Notes: generated by a model not told the origin, from the sequence alone. A stretch of 64,000 nucleotides of DNA from Zeugodacus cucurbitae (GCF_028554725.1 NC_071669.1:53933001-53997000); one strand, 5' to 3'; positions 38,801 to 48,359 are shown, numbered from the stretch's first letter. A program made the numbers and translations.

Positions 38801-41308
38801 CAGTTTATTGAGTGTTAAAAGGCTTTTTTTTTTAATTTTTTGTAAAAAAAAAAAAATATTTTTTCTATCCTCTCTTCTTTTAGGTACGGCGCAAATGTTT
38901 TAACGTTGCCACTTTGGACAAGCCTCAACCCGGAGACCAAGCATATTTGTGAGCAGTTCCGCAATCATCATTTGGACAATTGCAAGAAGGATATTGCCAA
39001 GGATAGAAGGTTGGTTTTATACTATATTTTCTGTGCTATTTCATTTTGTGTGTTTTTTATACTCCTGCAACTGTGAATCACTCATCACAAGAATGCATTG
39101 ATTATTATTTTATCATACAGAATAGTTCAAAATTATAATTTTTGAAAATTTCTAATCTCAAACACCTACTTTTCTTAAAGAGCCAACAATTTTATGAGCC
39201 TTGATAATCCATAGATCGTTATTTTATATTATGTAATTGAGGTTATGAATATGAAGTTAATACCAATTTCCATTTCACTTCTAATTTTATAGGAAATTTG
39301 TAAAATTTCCTTGATTTTTTAATCTATTATAATCGTTTTGGTATGAAATAAAACCAAAATTCTTTTAATTTAAATATTTTTATGAATTATTCATGAATAT
39401 CAAGCATTTCAGTCGTTAATATACATTTTATAATAATCTAAGAAAGTCAAGTCCTTTTGATACTGCATAGTATTCTATTTTAATATCAGCTGATTGAAGT
39501 GTTTTTAGAAGGTATGTAATTCCACTTTCTTGAGCAATTACATCATTGAGCTGATTACATCACATTTAAAGCATAAGAAGCTAGTAGCAAAAGAAAGCTT
39601 TCAATTAATTTTTTCATGACGCTTGGCTAATACTTAAATATAGAAATTTAAATTACTTACTTTTGAAAGAAATGCTGCAAATTACATGATGTATTCAAAA
39701 AATAACGGGAATCGTAAAATTTTCGCTTATAAAACGAAAATTCCCGTTATTTTTTGAACACACCTCTTATGTAAAGGGTTTTTCAATAAGAGCGCACAAA
39801 CGATTTTTTAAATAAAACAAAAACGGTTTGGGATATCAATCAATTTTCTTTATTCCTGTGAAAGTACATTCGATGTCATTAAGTATGGAACTCGATTTCT
39901 CAAAAGGCCAGATGCTGGACCCAATTTTCGACGGTTTTCAAGCATAAATCGGCCTACACTGCTGCAGTTTCACATTCGATATTCTTAGGAAGTTCATCAA
40001 TCGTCTGTGGCTTGCCGACATAGACCATAGGTTTGACATAGCTCGAGAAGAAATGGTCTCACGATAGAGTCGGCTAATTGACTAGGCCATTTATTGAGAT
40101 GACGCGTTCACCAAACTTTGGTTTTCAATAAATTGATTGTGACATTCGCTGTGTTGCTTGTCCAAGTCCATATCATCTAATTCGAGCTAAAAATATTCGG
40201 TTATCATTGAGTTGTAGCGGTTCCCATTCACAGTAACGTGCCGGTATTGATCATCACAGAAGAAGTTCGCCCCCAATGACGCCGCTGGCCCATAAACCGC
40301 ACCAAACCGTAATTTTTTCGTGACGCAATGGTGACACATGGAGTATATGTGGATTGCTGCCTGACCAATAACGCATATTTTGCTTATTAACGAAGTCATT
40401 CAGCCAGAAATTAGCCTTATCGCTAAATATGTGTTTTCGATGAAAATCCCCTCTTATAGTTTACGATACTGTCTCCGAATTTCGGTAGTAAATTTTATCG
40501 TATATCTTTTTGTGATGAAATGACAAACCTTACTGAAGAGAGATATCAAAAGCGGTGGAAAATTATGGCGTCGTTTGCTATCCCTATCGGTATACTTTGT
40601 AGCGTCCCTTTTGAAAAACCCATTACAAGTAGTTCTGACTCAAAATCGTTTTACAAACCAATTTGACATTTTTCATTCACTTTTGGTACATTTTTGCATA
40701 AAAGCTTTACAAATTATGTATCAAAACACAAAAATAATGTCGAATTTGGATTTCTCACACCAAAAAAACTTTCCAATTTGAATTTAGAAGACAAACACAA
40801 TCATTAAAATTGCGTTAAAAAACCGATTCCGTTTAAAAAATGTAATTTCATATTATTCGAAATTTCACATAACCTCTAAAAATTGTTTAACATTAGATTT
40901 AGCGTTTCATAATTGACTTTATCACATAGGCTGTCAGCTTTTATATCATTTCAACTGCTACAGTGTTGTTTATTATTCTCAATTTGTTCCGTAATATTTA
41001 ATGATTTACTATAAATCATAAATTATTTATTTGCGTATGCCACCTTTATTTCCTTTTAATTCCTCATTCTCATTAATATTTTCAATATTTTTTATATTGC
41101 CTACAGGTGGCGCATCCGTGTTTACCGCAAAGTATTTTATGGCACCGAATTCGTGGATTGGCTAATGGAAGTTGGTCTCGCCAAGGATCGCCTGGAGGCT
41201 GTGCATTATGCTAGGCACTTAGTGGACGGACGTGTGCTGCGGCATATAAACAATGTTTATCATTTCGAGGATAAACAGCTATTATATAATTTCTGTGCAC
41301 GCATGTAA
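8867..41308 (+). CDS. anchor: anchor / GPR155 (LYCHOS-type) membrane protein
   Basis: Thirteen exons: 8867-9099, 35453-35742, 35806-35945, 36011-36339, 36404-36569, 36643-37074, 37151-37304, 37716-37808, 37904-38267, 38340-38547, 38617-38792, 38884-39009 and 41107-41308. They total 2913 nt, or 970 residues, with every junction in frame. An acidic, Thr-rich N-terminus (about 60 residues) is followed by FYPALVQCFGIIICGYIAG, the first helix of a PIN/auxin-carrier-like (Mem_trans) transporter domain of about ten helices. A second multi-helix, GPCR-like region follows. A long Ser/Gly/Thr-rich loop (about residues 613-733, including VVVDIEDLLGRREA) precedes the last helices. The C-terminus (about 880-970) is a DEP domain containing FYGTEFVDWLMEVGLA. 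Human GPR155/LYCHOS has the same order and is a lysosomal cholesterol sensor feeding into mTORC1. Drosophila anchor (CG7510) has been linked to wing growth. Human GPR155 is about 870 residues, and the extra length lies in the loop and N-terminus. Intron 1 is 26.35 kb, and intron 12 carries a mariner relic. Confidence 0.95.
9100..13734. other. plain AT-rich intronic sequence
   Basis: I recognise no gene or repeat here. ORFs of up to about 100 codons occur (for example 10184-10498 on the - strand), but they are AT-driven and look like no protein family. Any first-intron enhancers would be expected here, though I see no motif strong enough to name. Confidence 0.5.
13735..14735 (-). mobile_element. 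decayed DINE-1-like family A copy between direct repeats
   Basis: About 13860-14600 matches the family A copy at 42851-44226 in the same (minus) orientation. Shared phrases include AACCACGCCCACCTCCCATA, CATATCTCCGAAACTACTCG and the TTCAAGGCCCC block. Both termini are missing. The flanks at 13735-13865 and 14635-14735 resemble each other (CTTATAAA, AAATTTC, a TGG-TCCAA-TTATTG core, then GTTGGAGAGTTT). The fragment therefore seems to sit inside, or between, duplicated stretches of another repeat. Confidence 0.6.
14736..16009. other. intronic sequence without recognised feature
   Basis: This is AT-rich with no credible ORF. Some stretches may be old repeat, but I could match none of them to other parts of the window. 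Confidence 0.4.
16010..16305 (-). mobile_element. family A (DINE-1-like) fragment
   Basis: It matches the 43850-44165 part of the family A copy. Shared phrases include AAATCGG-TCATAAC, TTTTTCAAAAATA-GGTGGGCTTTA, GTCTTGGATATAGAGTACCTTG and GGTGAAAATGAGTGAAATCGG. Both ends are truncated. Confidence 0.7.
16306..17178. other. intronic sequence without recognised feature
   Basis: AT-rich, with no gene or repeat that I can match. Confidence 0.4.
17342..18056 (-). mobile_element. DINE-1/INE-1-like element, family B copy 1
   Basis: It starts with the hairpin TATACCCTGAACAGGGTATA. It then has GTAACACCCAGAAGGAAGCG, GAGTCGATTTAGCCATGTCC and a GTCTGTCTGTCTG core, and ends with a CTTCGG-CTGTA-CCGAAG-type hairpin followed by CTTGTT. 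The order and wording closely match Drosophila DINE-1/INE-1, a non-autonomous Helentron derivative. It contains a 154-bp module twice in tandem (17594-17747 and 17748-17901). It lies inside family E. A second copy in the opposite orientation is at 55153-55873. Confidence 0.85.
17594..17901. repeat. tandem 154-bp module inside family B
   Basis: GCTGCCATACAAAC starts at 17594 and again at 17748. Each unit continues with ACGATCG-AATCAA, TTGTATGGAAAACTTCCGCA, ATCTTCACGAAATTTG and AATTGTTCA-ATCGGTT. The copies differ by scattered substitutions. The other B element holds the same pair at 168-bp spacing because one unit has a short insertion. Confidence 0.85.
18307..19689. other. intronic sequence without recognised feature
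   Basis: AT-rich with TA/CATA microsatellite patches (about 18730-18780 and 19110-19150). No gene or matched repeat. Confidence 0.4.
19690..20290 (+). pseudogene. decayed Jockey/I-type non-LTR retrotransposon 3' end (RNase H)
   Basis: Translation in shifting frames gives VPGHGGIEGNEIVDEIARRG, the C-terminal core of a non-LTR RNase H domain. It is followed by DILTGGG and then a Cys/His tail (EKCRKCQE, EETMEHLSCACPA) typical of Jockey/I-clade elements. Several frameshifts and stops break it. The 3' edge reads TATCCTAACCTATAT, a weak relative of the CCTAA tails at 44779 and 60475. No 5' part is present. Confidence 0.8.
20560..21010 (+). repeat. family D dispersed repeat, copy 1
   Basis: It aligns with copies at 22717-24480, 29740-30492 (minus) and 48360-48619 (minus). 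Shared phrases include CGAGAAATCATGTCCACCGA, AAAATCCTTTGTTCAT and AAAGGGTCTATCTCTTAGAA. It is non-coding and its ends are not defined. Confidence 0.7.
21011..22716. other. intronic sequence without recognised feature
   Basis: Several short ORFs on both strands (for example 21468-21761 minus and 22072-22386 minus) overlap each other, lack domains and look accidental. A poly-A/poly-T tract lies at about 21903-21945. Confidence 0.4.
22717..24480 (+). repeat. family D copy 2, split by a family A insertion
   Basis: It starts with AAGGGGTTATGTGGGTTTCA, mirroring the end of copy 3 at 30492. It runs to about 22993, is interrupted by family A (22994-24222), and resumes at 24223 with the AATCGCTTCATAACTCTTCG and GGAACTTCCAAAGGGTATAT blocks in the order seen in uninterrupted copies. 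Confidence 0.75.
22994..24222 (+). mobile_element. DINE-1-like element, family A copy 1
   Basis: It starts CAAGTAAGGAAAGGCTAAG with a TTTGGGTGCAACCGAA hairpin, then TTTTATACTCTCGCAA. Interior phrases are CCACGCCCA, a GGACGGACGGACGGACAGAC core and AACAACCGTTATGTGAA. The 3' end is a TACTCTCTTAGCAAC ... TTGCGAGAGT hairpin. Hairpin ends plus a GTCY-rich core match the Helentron-associated (DINE/INE-1) plan. It carries no convincing protein. Confidence 0.82.
24481..26877. other. intronic sequence without recognised feature
   Basis: AT-rich. A TA microsatellite lies at about 25387-25401. I found no gene or strong repeat match. Confidence 0.4.
26878..27575. repeat. possible dispersed element H
   Basis: The edges TTAAGGGCCTATACCAG (left) and GGGGCTATAGTAACCTTAA (right) form a weak inverted pair. 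The interior has oligo-A/T runs and phrases such as CGAGAAAAACGCGTTTCAAG and CGTTGAGTTATGATG that resemble family D. I saw only this one copy, so the call is tentative. Confidence 0.4.
27661..27900. mobile_element. pogo/Tigger-like end with CCATAACTCGAA repeats
   Basis: After a TA, it begins CTGTGGAACTTCCATAACTC, close to the CAGTNGAACCTC...CGAA ends of pogo/Tigger elements. The phrase CCATAACTCAAA/CGAA recurs about four times. A related copy starts at 51998. No transposase remains. Confidence 0.6.
27901..29739. other. intronic sequence without recognised feature
   Basis: Short ORFs at 27997-28245 (+) and 28614-28841 (-) have no recognisable domain. No repeat match was found. Confidence 0.4.
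29740..30492 (-). repeat. family D, most complete copy (copy 3)
   Basis: On the minus strand it begins AAGGGGTTAGGTTGGTTTCA and ends near GAGCCCTAGTTATAGGGG (read on plus at 29757). It carries every block seen in the other copies. At 30110-30138, near its middle, is a perfect 13-bp inverted repeat with a 3-base loop. There is no ORF, so this is probably a non-autonomous DNA element of unknown class. Confidence 0.7.
30110..30138. repeat. perfect hairpin in family D copy 3
   Basis: The arm ATATATATTGGCT (30110-30122) is followed by CGA and its exact complement (30126-30138). Confidence 0.9.
30493..31499. other. intronic sequence with TA microsatellite
   Basis: A TATATA tract lies at about 30989-31004. 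No gene was recognised; the minus ORF at 30849-31157 spans the microsatellite and looks accidental. Confidence 0.45.
31500..31770. repeat. T-rich low-complexity tract
   Basis: About 270 bases are almost only T and A on the + strand (T runs with ATTTTTATTTT patterns), clearly unlike the flanks. Confidence 0.9.
31771..32452. other. intronic sequence with CATA/TATG microsatellite patches
   Basis: Short ACATATGTATAT-type patches lie near 32015-32055 and 32140-32155. Nothing else was recognised. Confidence 0.4.
32453..32640. mobile_element. family E left-half fragment
   Basis: TATAGTCTTTTCGCACAGTC, then AATTAATTGATCAATTAA and TACTCTATAATAATTTCAG, align with 17178-17290 of the complete E element. 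No right end was seen. Confidence 0.65.
32665..33469. mobile_element. family F: 805-bp TIR element, PIF/Harbinger-like
   Basis: The left end GGGCCTAATCATAGAATTC is mirrored at the right by GGATTCAATGATTAGGCCC (two mismatches). ATT lies directly outside both ends, a possible 3-bp target duplication. A 3-bp duplication and GG-starting ends fit the PIF/Harbinger group. No transposase remains. Confidence 0.65.
33470..35452. other. end of anchor intron 1
   Basis: A GAAT tandem lies at about 33902-33919 and a TTTA tandem near 34160-34180. The minus ORF at 34352-34636 (94 codons) has no domain I recognise. The sequence before the exon-2 acceptor at 35452 is otherwise plain. Confidence 0.4.
39691..39761. 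repeat. paired 22-bp mariner-type ends forming a hairpin
   Basis: The left arm at 39691-39712 and right arm at 39740-39761 are inverted copies of GTGTTCAAAAAATAACGGGA plus AT, with one mismatch and a 27-base spacer. The same 22-mer occurs alone at 57113-57134. This looks like an internally deleted element with only its ends left. It lies in anchor intron 12. Confidence 0.75.
39774..40623 (-). mobile_element. decayed Tc1/mariner element in anchor intron 12
   Basis: The ends AAGGGTTTTTCAATAAGAGC and the mirrored right end (GCGTCCCTTTTGAAAAACCC, then AT) are flanked by TA on both sides, giving an 850-bp element. The minus strand encodes transposase remnants: NKQNMRYWSGSNPHILH, PLRHEKITVWCGLWASGVIG, then after a frameshift HVTVNGNRYNSMITEYF. 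These are hallmarks of the middle of mariner-family DDE transposases. Frameshifts and missing parts rule out activity. It is antisense to anchor. Confidence 0.85.
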
Positions 41309-42300
41309 ATTTAAGTACAACAACAACAAAACGTAAATACGTATAAAATTACGTATGCTTCAAGGAATTTAATTTCCTTTTTTCTCTGATTATTTTTTGT
41401 TTTTGTTTGTTTAAGTGCAATAATATTAGTAGTAAGTGTAACTATAAGTGTAAGGACGACGTTGTACCAATGTAACGTTGGATGTGGTGCTGTGATGCGT
41501 GTCAAATGTTATTTTCATATAAGCTTATATGTATTAAATATATATACAACAGTATATTAGCTGCTTTATACATACATACACATACATATATACAAACATA
41601 TACATATATAGTTTATATATATATATTAGTTATTGAAAGTTACTGGCGTAAGCAGCCATTTACGTGATTAACTTGCATATAATCTACCCACTTAAACGCA
41701 AATCATTATGTCTGTTTGATTTATTGCGATTGTGGTTTATTGTAAACCTTTATTCACTATTAAGTATGTATCTTAGGAATTTGTATTAACTAGTCGTTCT
41801 AGTTTTTAATTTTTGTTGTATGTTGTATGCATAAAAGATCATATCACAAAGAATTATTAGCTTTCAATTAGACAATTCAATTTAGACAATCCTGCAACTA
41901 TTATGTAATTTGTTTTTGTATTTTTTTATTTTTTAATTTTGTAATTTTGTTTGTGCAATTGTTTTACTCTATAGTGTATTTGAATTGTACGAAGTGTACG
42001 CGCTATGCCAAATATCTATTGTAAATTAGGGAATTATATGTATAAATTTAGTGAACGAAACGTATTTTTTGCATAGAAGAAACGCCAATTTTATTGTGAA
42101 AAAATGAAAAATGAAGAATATTTGCTAGGCATAAGTTGATATATAAAGATTGTGATTGCTTTTAAGCACAATTCGGTTTATAAGCAAGTGCAGTTAGTTA
42201 GCAAGCTGCAAATGAGAGATAATCTATTCTAAAAATATTTTAGAAAAATGTAAATATATTATAAAATAAAGAAATAATAAATTTGCTACGGTCACAAAGA
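41309..42300 (+). other. anchor 3' UTR
   Basis: The anchor stop is at 41306-41308. AATAAA at 42265-42270 is a plausible poly(A) signal, which would give a 3' UTR of about 1 kb. CATA/TATA microsatellites lie at about 41570-41630. No ORF of note. Confidence 0.55.
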
Positions 42301-42850
42301 AGCTGAAAAAAGAATATGCCGAATATGTTTTCCTTAGTTTTATGTTAAGGGGAAATTATTTTTATTATTCCAATTGTTTTTAGCGGAGTATTTCTGTATG
42401 TTCAAGTTCGAAGACGGTAAATAAACACTGGCGCCACTATCGCAAGATAAGTTTGCTATAGTCTCCTAGACGCCTACTGCGGATTTTAGCGATATTGGAA
42501 ATATGATTCTTGCCTTATCTGTATGGACTACCCGGAGATTGGCAAAACGATTAAAGGATTATACGAATAATGTCGAATTGCACATAAACGGTCTCATTTG
42601 ATATTGTTCGAACTGCTACCTGACCTAACGTATTTTCCACATTTGGCTTCATGAACTTCTTTTAATTTCCAAGAATGGAAAAAGTCAGTCGTCGGACAAA
42701 ATTTGGAGTCGAACGAAGAGGTTATCATCAGCTACTTCACAAATTTTTCGGATCGATTAAGGAAAGGTTAAGTGTATCGAGTTAAAAAGAGACTATATTG
42801 AGAAAAAAGTTTCCTAAAAGGGACTTTATTGGGAAATATGTAAATCGTAT
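42301..42850. other. intergenic sequence without recognised feature
   Basis: Nothing was recognised between the expected end of anchor and the family A element. Confidence 0.4.
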
Positions 42851-44226
42851 TTTTATACTCTAGCAACAAAAGTTGCTAAAGAGAGTATTATAGTTTTGTC
42901 CACATAACGGTTGTTTGTAAGTCCTAAAACTAAACGATTTAGATATAGAGTTATATATACCAAAGTGATCAGGGTGACGAGTAAAGTTCAAATCCGGATG
43001 TCTGTCTGTCCGTCCGTCCGTGCAAGCTGTAACTTGAGTAAAAATTGAGATATCTTAATGAAACTTGGCACCATTTGAAGGTTAAGTTCGAAAATGGGCG
43101 GAATCGGACCACTGCCACGCCCACAAAATGGCGATAACCAAAAACACATAATGAGCTAAAACTAAGCCATAAATAAAGTTATGAAAACAAAATTTGGAAC
43201 ACAGGATCGTATTAGAGAGGGGCAAATTTGAATGTAATTTTTTTGGAAAAGTGGGTGTGACCCCGCCCCCAAATAGGTTTTTTGTATATATCTTGCAAAC
43301 CAATAAAGCTATATAAACCAAACTTTCTGCAGTCGTTTCTTTTAGCCGTTTCCTTATACAGTCCAAAAATGAAAGAAATCGGATAATAACCACGCCCACC
43401 TCCCATACAAAGGTTAGGTTGAAAATGACTAAAAGTGTATTAACTCATTAACGAGAAACGTCAGAAACCAATTTTTACATAAGAAATGGCAGAAGAAAGC
43501 TGCACTGAGATTTTTTTACAAAATGGAAAATGGGAGTGGCGTCGCCCACTTATGGGTCAAAAACCATATCTCAGGAACTACTCGACAGATTCGAATGAAA
43601 TTCGGTATATAATATTTTCTTGGCACCCTGATGACACGTGTGGAAAATGGATGAAATCGGTTCACAACTACGCCTACTTCCCATATAACTCAATTTTGAA
43701 TCCTTCTGATTCTTTCACTTTATAATGTATACATAAGGAACCGATAAAGATAGCGAAATAAAACTTTATACAAATAGTACATATCATCTCTGGCTAAATC
43801 TCTCTGATAATTTAATGTAATTCAGAGGAAATTGTTTATTCTAATAGTGTGTCTCGGTTCCAAAAATTATTAAAATCGGATAATAACATCTCCTAGCGCC
43901 CATATACCTAATTATAGGCTTTTCAAAAATATGGTGGGCTTTAATCCGCATATATGTATGTATTGATTAATATGTGAGATATCTAACCGAAATTAAGTGA
44001 GTGTATAGTCTTGGATATAGTGTACCTTGCTGGTGAAAATGAATGAAATCGGTTGAGGAATTTCCTCAGCCCTCATACACTATATAGGACGATTTTCGTT
44101 ATTCTATTAAACTTTGTGCCGAATTTATAGGTAAATTTGGGTGTTATCTTAATAAAGTTTCTTCCATAAATTGCGAGAGTATAAAATGTTCGGTTGCACC
44201 AGAACTTAACCTTTCCTTACTTGTTT
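42851..44226 (-). mobile_element. DINE-1-like element, family A copy 2 (longest)
   Basis: It runs from TTTTTATACTCTAGCAAC (hairpin with GTTGCTAAAGAGAGTA) to the terminal CCTTTCCTTACTTGTTTT, preceded by the GTTCGGTTGCACCAGAAC hairpin. It contains GTCTGTCTGTCCGTCCGTCC, repeated CCACGCCCA phrases and AATCGGTTGAGGAATTTCCT. The ORF at 43082-43399 (105 codons on the element's complement) recurs in other copies but in competing frames. Confidence 0.85.
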
Positions 44227-44797
44227 TAATTACAATATGTTGCAGATTTATCGAACCAGTGCTTTAAAATTCGGGGTTTTTGTGGATCCATAAAATTGTA
44301 ATCTGAATTGAAGGTAAGTTTTTTTTAATTTACTCAGAGCTGTCGCACCTTCCTTAAATTTGCCGGAACTATAATTTTTTCTGTCAATCGCTGACTTCTC
44401 TAGACTCCATCCATAACCGAATTGAAAGTTTTGTAATATTATTTTAGTTAGGCTGACCAAAGTTCTTCGAACATCTCTCAGGGGAAATAAGTATGTACAC
44501 TCTCATCTATATTCCAATGACTTCCAAGCAGATAAACGTGGTCTGAGTGGTATAAGAGCCGCATATGTCGTTCATTGAAATTTAAAAGGCGCCTAGAAGT
44601 AGATGAATAATACATCTCTGTCCAATCTGCTTTTCGGATGTATAGGAATGAGATGTATAGGAAAAGCATGGCAACTATCGGATGCTGTTTCCACGATGAT
44701 GTTTATCAATTATCAATTATCAATTATCGGTGGTGTCACAATAGTCTGCCAAGGGCTTAGGTGTGTCGACAGACAAACACTTAACCTAACCTAACCT
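44227..44797 (+). mobile_element. candidate retroelement 3' end with CCTAA tail
   Basis: The stretch ends at about 44779-44797 in TTAACCTAACCTAACCTA. It is followed at once by GGTTACGTCCGAAG ... CTTTCTTACTTGTTT (44798-44836), which matches the terminal hairpin and tip of a family A element. The tail resembles that of the non-LTR insertion at 59971-60486. The body has no protein I can identify, and the 5' limit is unknown. Confidence 0.4.
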
Positions 44798-44836
44798 ACG
44801 GTTACGTCCGAAGTTCGTACTTTCTTACTTGTTTAC
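44798..44836 (-). mobile_element. family A terminus stub
   Basis: GGTTACGTCCGAAGTTCG and CTTTCTTACTTGTTT match the terminal part of family A elements. Nothing else of the element follows. Confidence 0.6.
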
Positions 44837-45390
44837 TTTTGTCGTCTTAAATTTGGTGTATTTTATCGACGGCAACAAAGTAAGAATGCTACTGCGCACG
44901 CTTAATTCGTACGTGTTTGAAATTTTGAAACAATTTTATACAACATTTGCGTTTCTATTGGCTATTATGTTTTTATTTATTTCGAAATTTATTTTTATTA
45001 TCAAAATTAGTACTTTTAAACATCTTGTGTTCAATCTGTGTGGAATTGAAAAAAAAAATAAAAATTATCTACTGAAAATACAGATAGTTATACAGCAAAT
45101 GTTTGTACGCAGCAAACCTCTCTGCTGAATTTCAATTGGCTGCAGCGACACAGATTCTTTAATTTTTCTGCGCAAACGACAACATAAAGAATGCCTACCG
45201 AAACACAGAGACCATATGAATTCTGCGGATCACATGCATATACGAACATATCGATTTGCTATTAAATAGTTGGTTCATTGTTTAAATTCAGTATGTCAAT
45301 AGCCTTAAAATTTATTCCAACTATTTACTCTACATTCTACTTCTACATACTACCTTTCGCTGGCCACCCAATCTATACATATCTAATTAA
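44837..45390. other. intergenic sequence without recognised feature
   Basis: The ORF at 44829-45128 (+, 99 codons) is hydrophobic and AT-driven, with no recognisable family. Confidence 0.4.
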
Positions 45391-45653
45391 AAGGTGTTTT
45401 TTAGGAGTATAATATAACTCGGGTGGCCAATTGAGGTCTCCATTTCATCATATCATTCGATAAGCAAAAGATTATGCTATAAATTTAATTTTCTCATACA
45501 GAGCGATAGTTTTGGAAATTAGGTTTCACGATTTTGTACATTGGTTCTGGAAATAAGTTATACTGAAAATAAATTTCAAACATTAGTGCTGTTTTGGCAG
45601 CTGGTCTGACAGCTACACCCCTAGTATATGCTCAACCCACAAATAAACACCTT
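45391..45653. mobile_element. 263-bp mariner-type MITE
   Basis: The ends AAGGTGTTTTTTAGGAGTAT and AAATAAACACCTT form a terminal inverted repeat flanked by TA-containing sequence. The AAGGTGTTTTTT...AG start is the wording of short mariner-related elements common in fly genomes. No coding sequence. Confidence 0.6.
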
Positions 45654-46159
45654 ATATTAATGTCAATCAATAGTTGTTGCGATCACGTTAAATAAACACT
45701 CGGCGCATATGCGCAGTCGCTGCATATGAAATTCTTACTCCACTTTTGCTTACTGTTATATCCACACGCATACATAAATATCTGAGTTATTTGCTCATTT
45801 CACAGTTTGTTTATGTGTACATTTTTTCATACAGTCAGTTCACAGCAAATTAATTTCGCATTCAGCACAACTACCGGCACTTTTGCCAACGAACGATTGA
45901 TTTAAAATTGTTTGTATATAAATGTAAATCTGGTTGAACGATTAAATGTCAACACATTTCTGACAGCTGTTATTAACATTTTACATAAGCGAATCAACAA
46001 ACGAAACCGCAAAACACGCTTACTCGAAGCTGGAGAGAAAAAATGTATGGAATTAGCACGCTATATGGATAGGGGCTTGCGTTGACATGAAATGTTATGT
46101 AAATCAAAAAACGTGGCAGCATATAGAATGATGAGTATGATGCAAGCGATTCGATATAA
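45654..46159. other. intergenic sequence without recognised feature
   Basis: Nothing identified. Confidence 0.4.
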
Positions 46160-46940
46160 AACCCTATAGCGATATAGGTACGAGTAATTCTATCAAAAAT
46201 ATCAAAGATATAAACCGAATTTTTCGAATTTTGTTTCTTGGAATATGATATGTGAGAGGTGACTTGACTTTATAGTGTTCCAGAACTGATGGACGTAAGA
46301 GATAGTACCTCTTTGGGGATACCAAGCACCCATTACCTGACTCCTTTTCCTCGCTATCGCAGTACAATCAAGGAGTAGATGCTCAGGCGTCTCCGTCCTC
46401 AGTTTTTGCCAGTTACTCCGCAAGTTCGTTTCCTGGTATCCCTTTGTGTACAGGAATCCAAACCAAGATTGTGCTGTTGTTGCTAGCAACCTAGTCGAGC
46501 TTCTCGTTACAGTCCAGAAGCAGTACCGAATTTATTTCGAAAGAAAATATTTCCTGGAGAGCCGGTTGACTATCAGTGATGATGACGTTGTGTTCACTGT
46601 GGTAGTTCCTCTCTAGTCCTCTAGCCTCAGCATGGAAATGCTGGGAAACTGAGTCATGGGCACAGATAATATGAGGCGTGGTCCTGGTAACCCGACTCCT
46701 ATTCCATCTGCTATCTTTTACACGTCCGTATACCTTTGCTGGTTGCTTTTACTTATGTCTTCCTTGAGAGTGGAGTCCTTTTAGTCTCTGTCGCTGATCA
46801 GAGCTATTCTGAATCGTTTTTGGTCTCTTTTAATGATGTTGTCCCTTGGAAGAAGTGCAAGTAACAGTTTTCCATCAATGGTTCTTAGTTTCCAGGCGCT
46901 TATCACCTTGCTATTACCTAGTCCTGGTGTTGAAATAATC
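46160..46940 (-). pseudogene. decayed Jockey-type non-LTR retrotransposon RNase H region
   Basis: The minus strand reads, across frames, NVIITDSQPALQEI, then VWIPVHKGIPGNELAE (RNase H core), then TPEHLLLDCTAIARKRSQV (Cys/His tail of Jockey-clade ORF2). At least one frameshift separates these pieces. Only the 3' third of ORF2 is present. Confidence 0.8.
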
Positions 46941-48359
46941 TTTCGATTATTTAAAAAACTATCATTAATTAATTTCCCTGCAGTGATATAAATATGTATT
47001 TTATGTATCGAAACTTAGCCGATTTTTGGTATAGTTATTTTCAGTAAACGGCTAAATCATGACTTTGATGAAAACAGAGCCCTTTAAATATCAATTGACA
47101 ACAATCGGTTATACATAGAAAAATATAACAAGTGTCTTAAGATCAGTCATAACATTAAACGCGTCGCGTCTCAATCGGTTTAATATTTCCTACATGGTTC
47201 AATAAGATCTTAAGTAATACATATGGACAATCCTTTCTTGGACATTTTTACATGATTTTAATTTATTCTAGGAAATTTACTTCCTTTAATTTACACATTT
47301 TTTTACTTTCGAACAACTTGAGAGAAATTTTAATTTTCTTTTAATTCTTTCGACTTTCTCAAACACTTAGCTGGTGTGAGTGTGAGTAGCATAAAATCCC
47401 TTCAATTAAAAAACCGCCAAAAGTCGCGCAAAATTAACTGCTTTTCTCGCAACGCAATTTCAACAGATCAAAGAGGCTTACGCTTCCATGGACCTTTCTT
47501 CGCTCTCAGTTTATGGTATATCGAAATTAATTACCCTTTTATTAAATTGCAAAATATGGGGCACGATGCCAGTTGTCGCTGTTAGGCATTGATGGGAATG
47601 TAGGAATATTGTATATAATATAAAGTAATGTAAATATCTAAGCTTTCTAAGCACACCGTTATTCAATAATTAATTCTTACAGTAGTAATTTGGCCTAGCA
47701 AAATTCTTGTAAACAAAAAGAAGTTTGTAAATAAAGTAGCAATAAATGTCAGTAGTCGAAATATAATCGTACTCCCCTTTCTATGGTGCCTCAATAGCCG
47801 TGGGTATATTCTGGGTATATGACAAGGAATATGAATTTTTCTGAAAGAAGTTTATTTTTTTTTTTTGTTTTTGGAAAACTCTTAAATTTCTGCTCATATT
47901 TTCTGAGTGACCTACTGGAACCAATTGTTAAGCAGGGAAAATGTTTTAAATTTATAGACACTATTTAGAAGAAATTGACAAGAGGACTTTGATAGAGACT
48001 ATATTTTTAATGAACATATAGTTTCTACCCGATCTTTAGGGTGAGTTCCATTAAACTGGGCCAAAATCTTGAATAATTAAGACGGTGAGCGATTATGAAC
48101 TAGTATCTGGTAAAGTTCCTGAGAGTTACTGGTTCCCGAGGCGAAAGCAATCAGTAGATTGCGCTCCCTATCATTCTCGCCCTCTTTCGACAGAAGTTTC
48201 TCTTGAAGTTTGTGTTACAATTAGTACTTTCGAACATAACTTGTCGTTACCATTTAGTAATTTAGTGGAAAATAATGCTTAGATATTTGCTAGATACTAG
48301 GCCAAGTTCCAATAGTAGCCGAATTAGAACAAGTTCAGTACAGAACCTCAGTACAGAAC
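46941..48359. other. intergenic sequence without recognised feature
   Basis: Short ORFs at 47376-47585 and 48085-48282 (+) have no recognised domain, and no repeat match was found. Confidence 0.4.

Noticed and set aside
43082..43399. 105-codon ORF as a gene
   Set aside because: Lies wholly in a DINE-like repeat, a competing frame is also open, and another copy is frameshifted.
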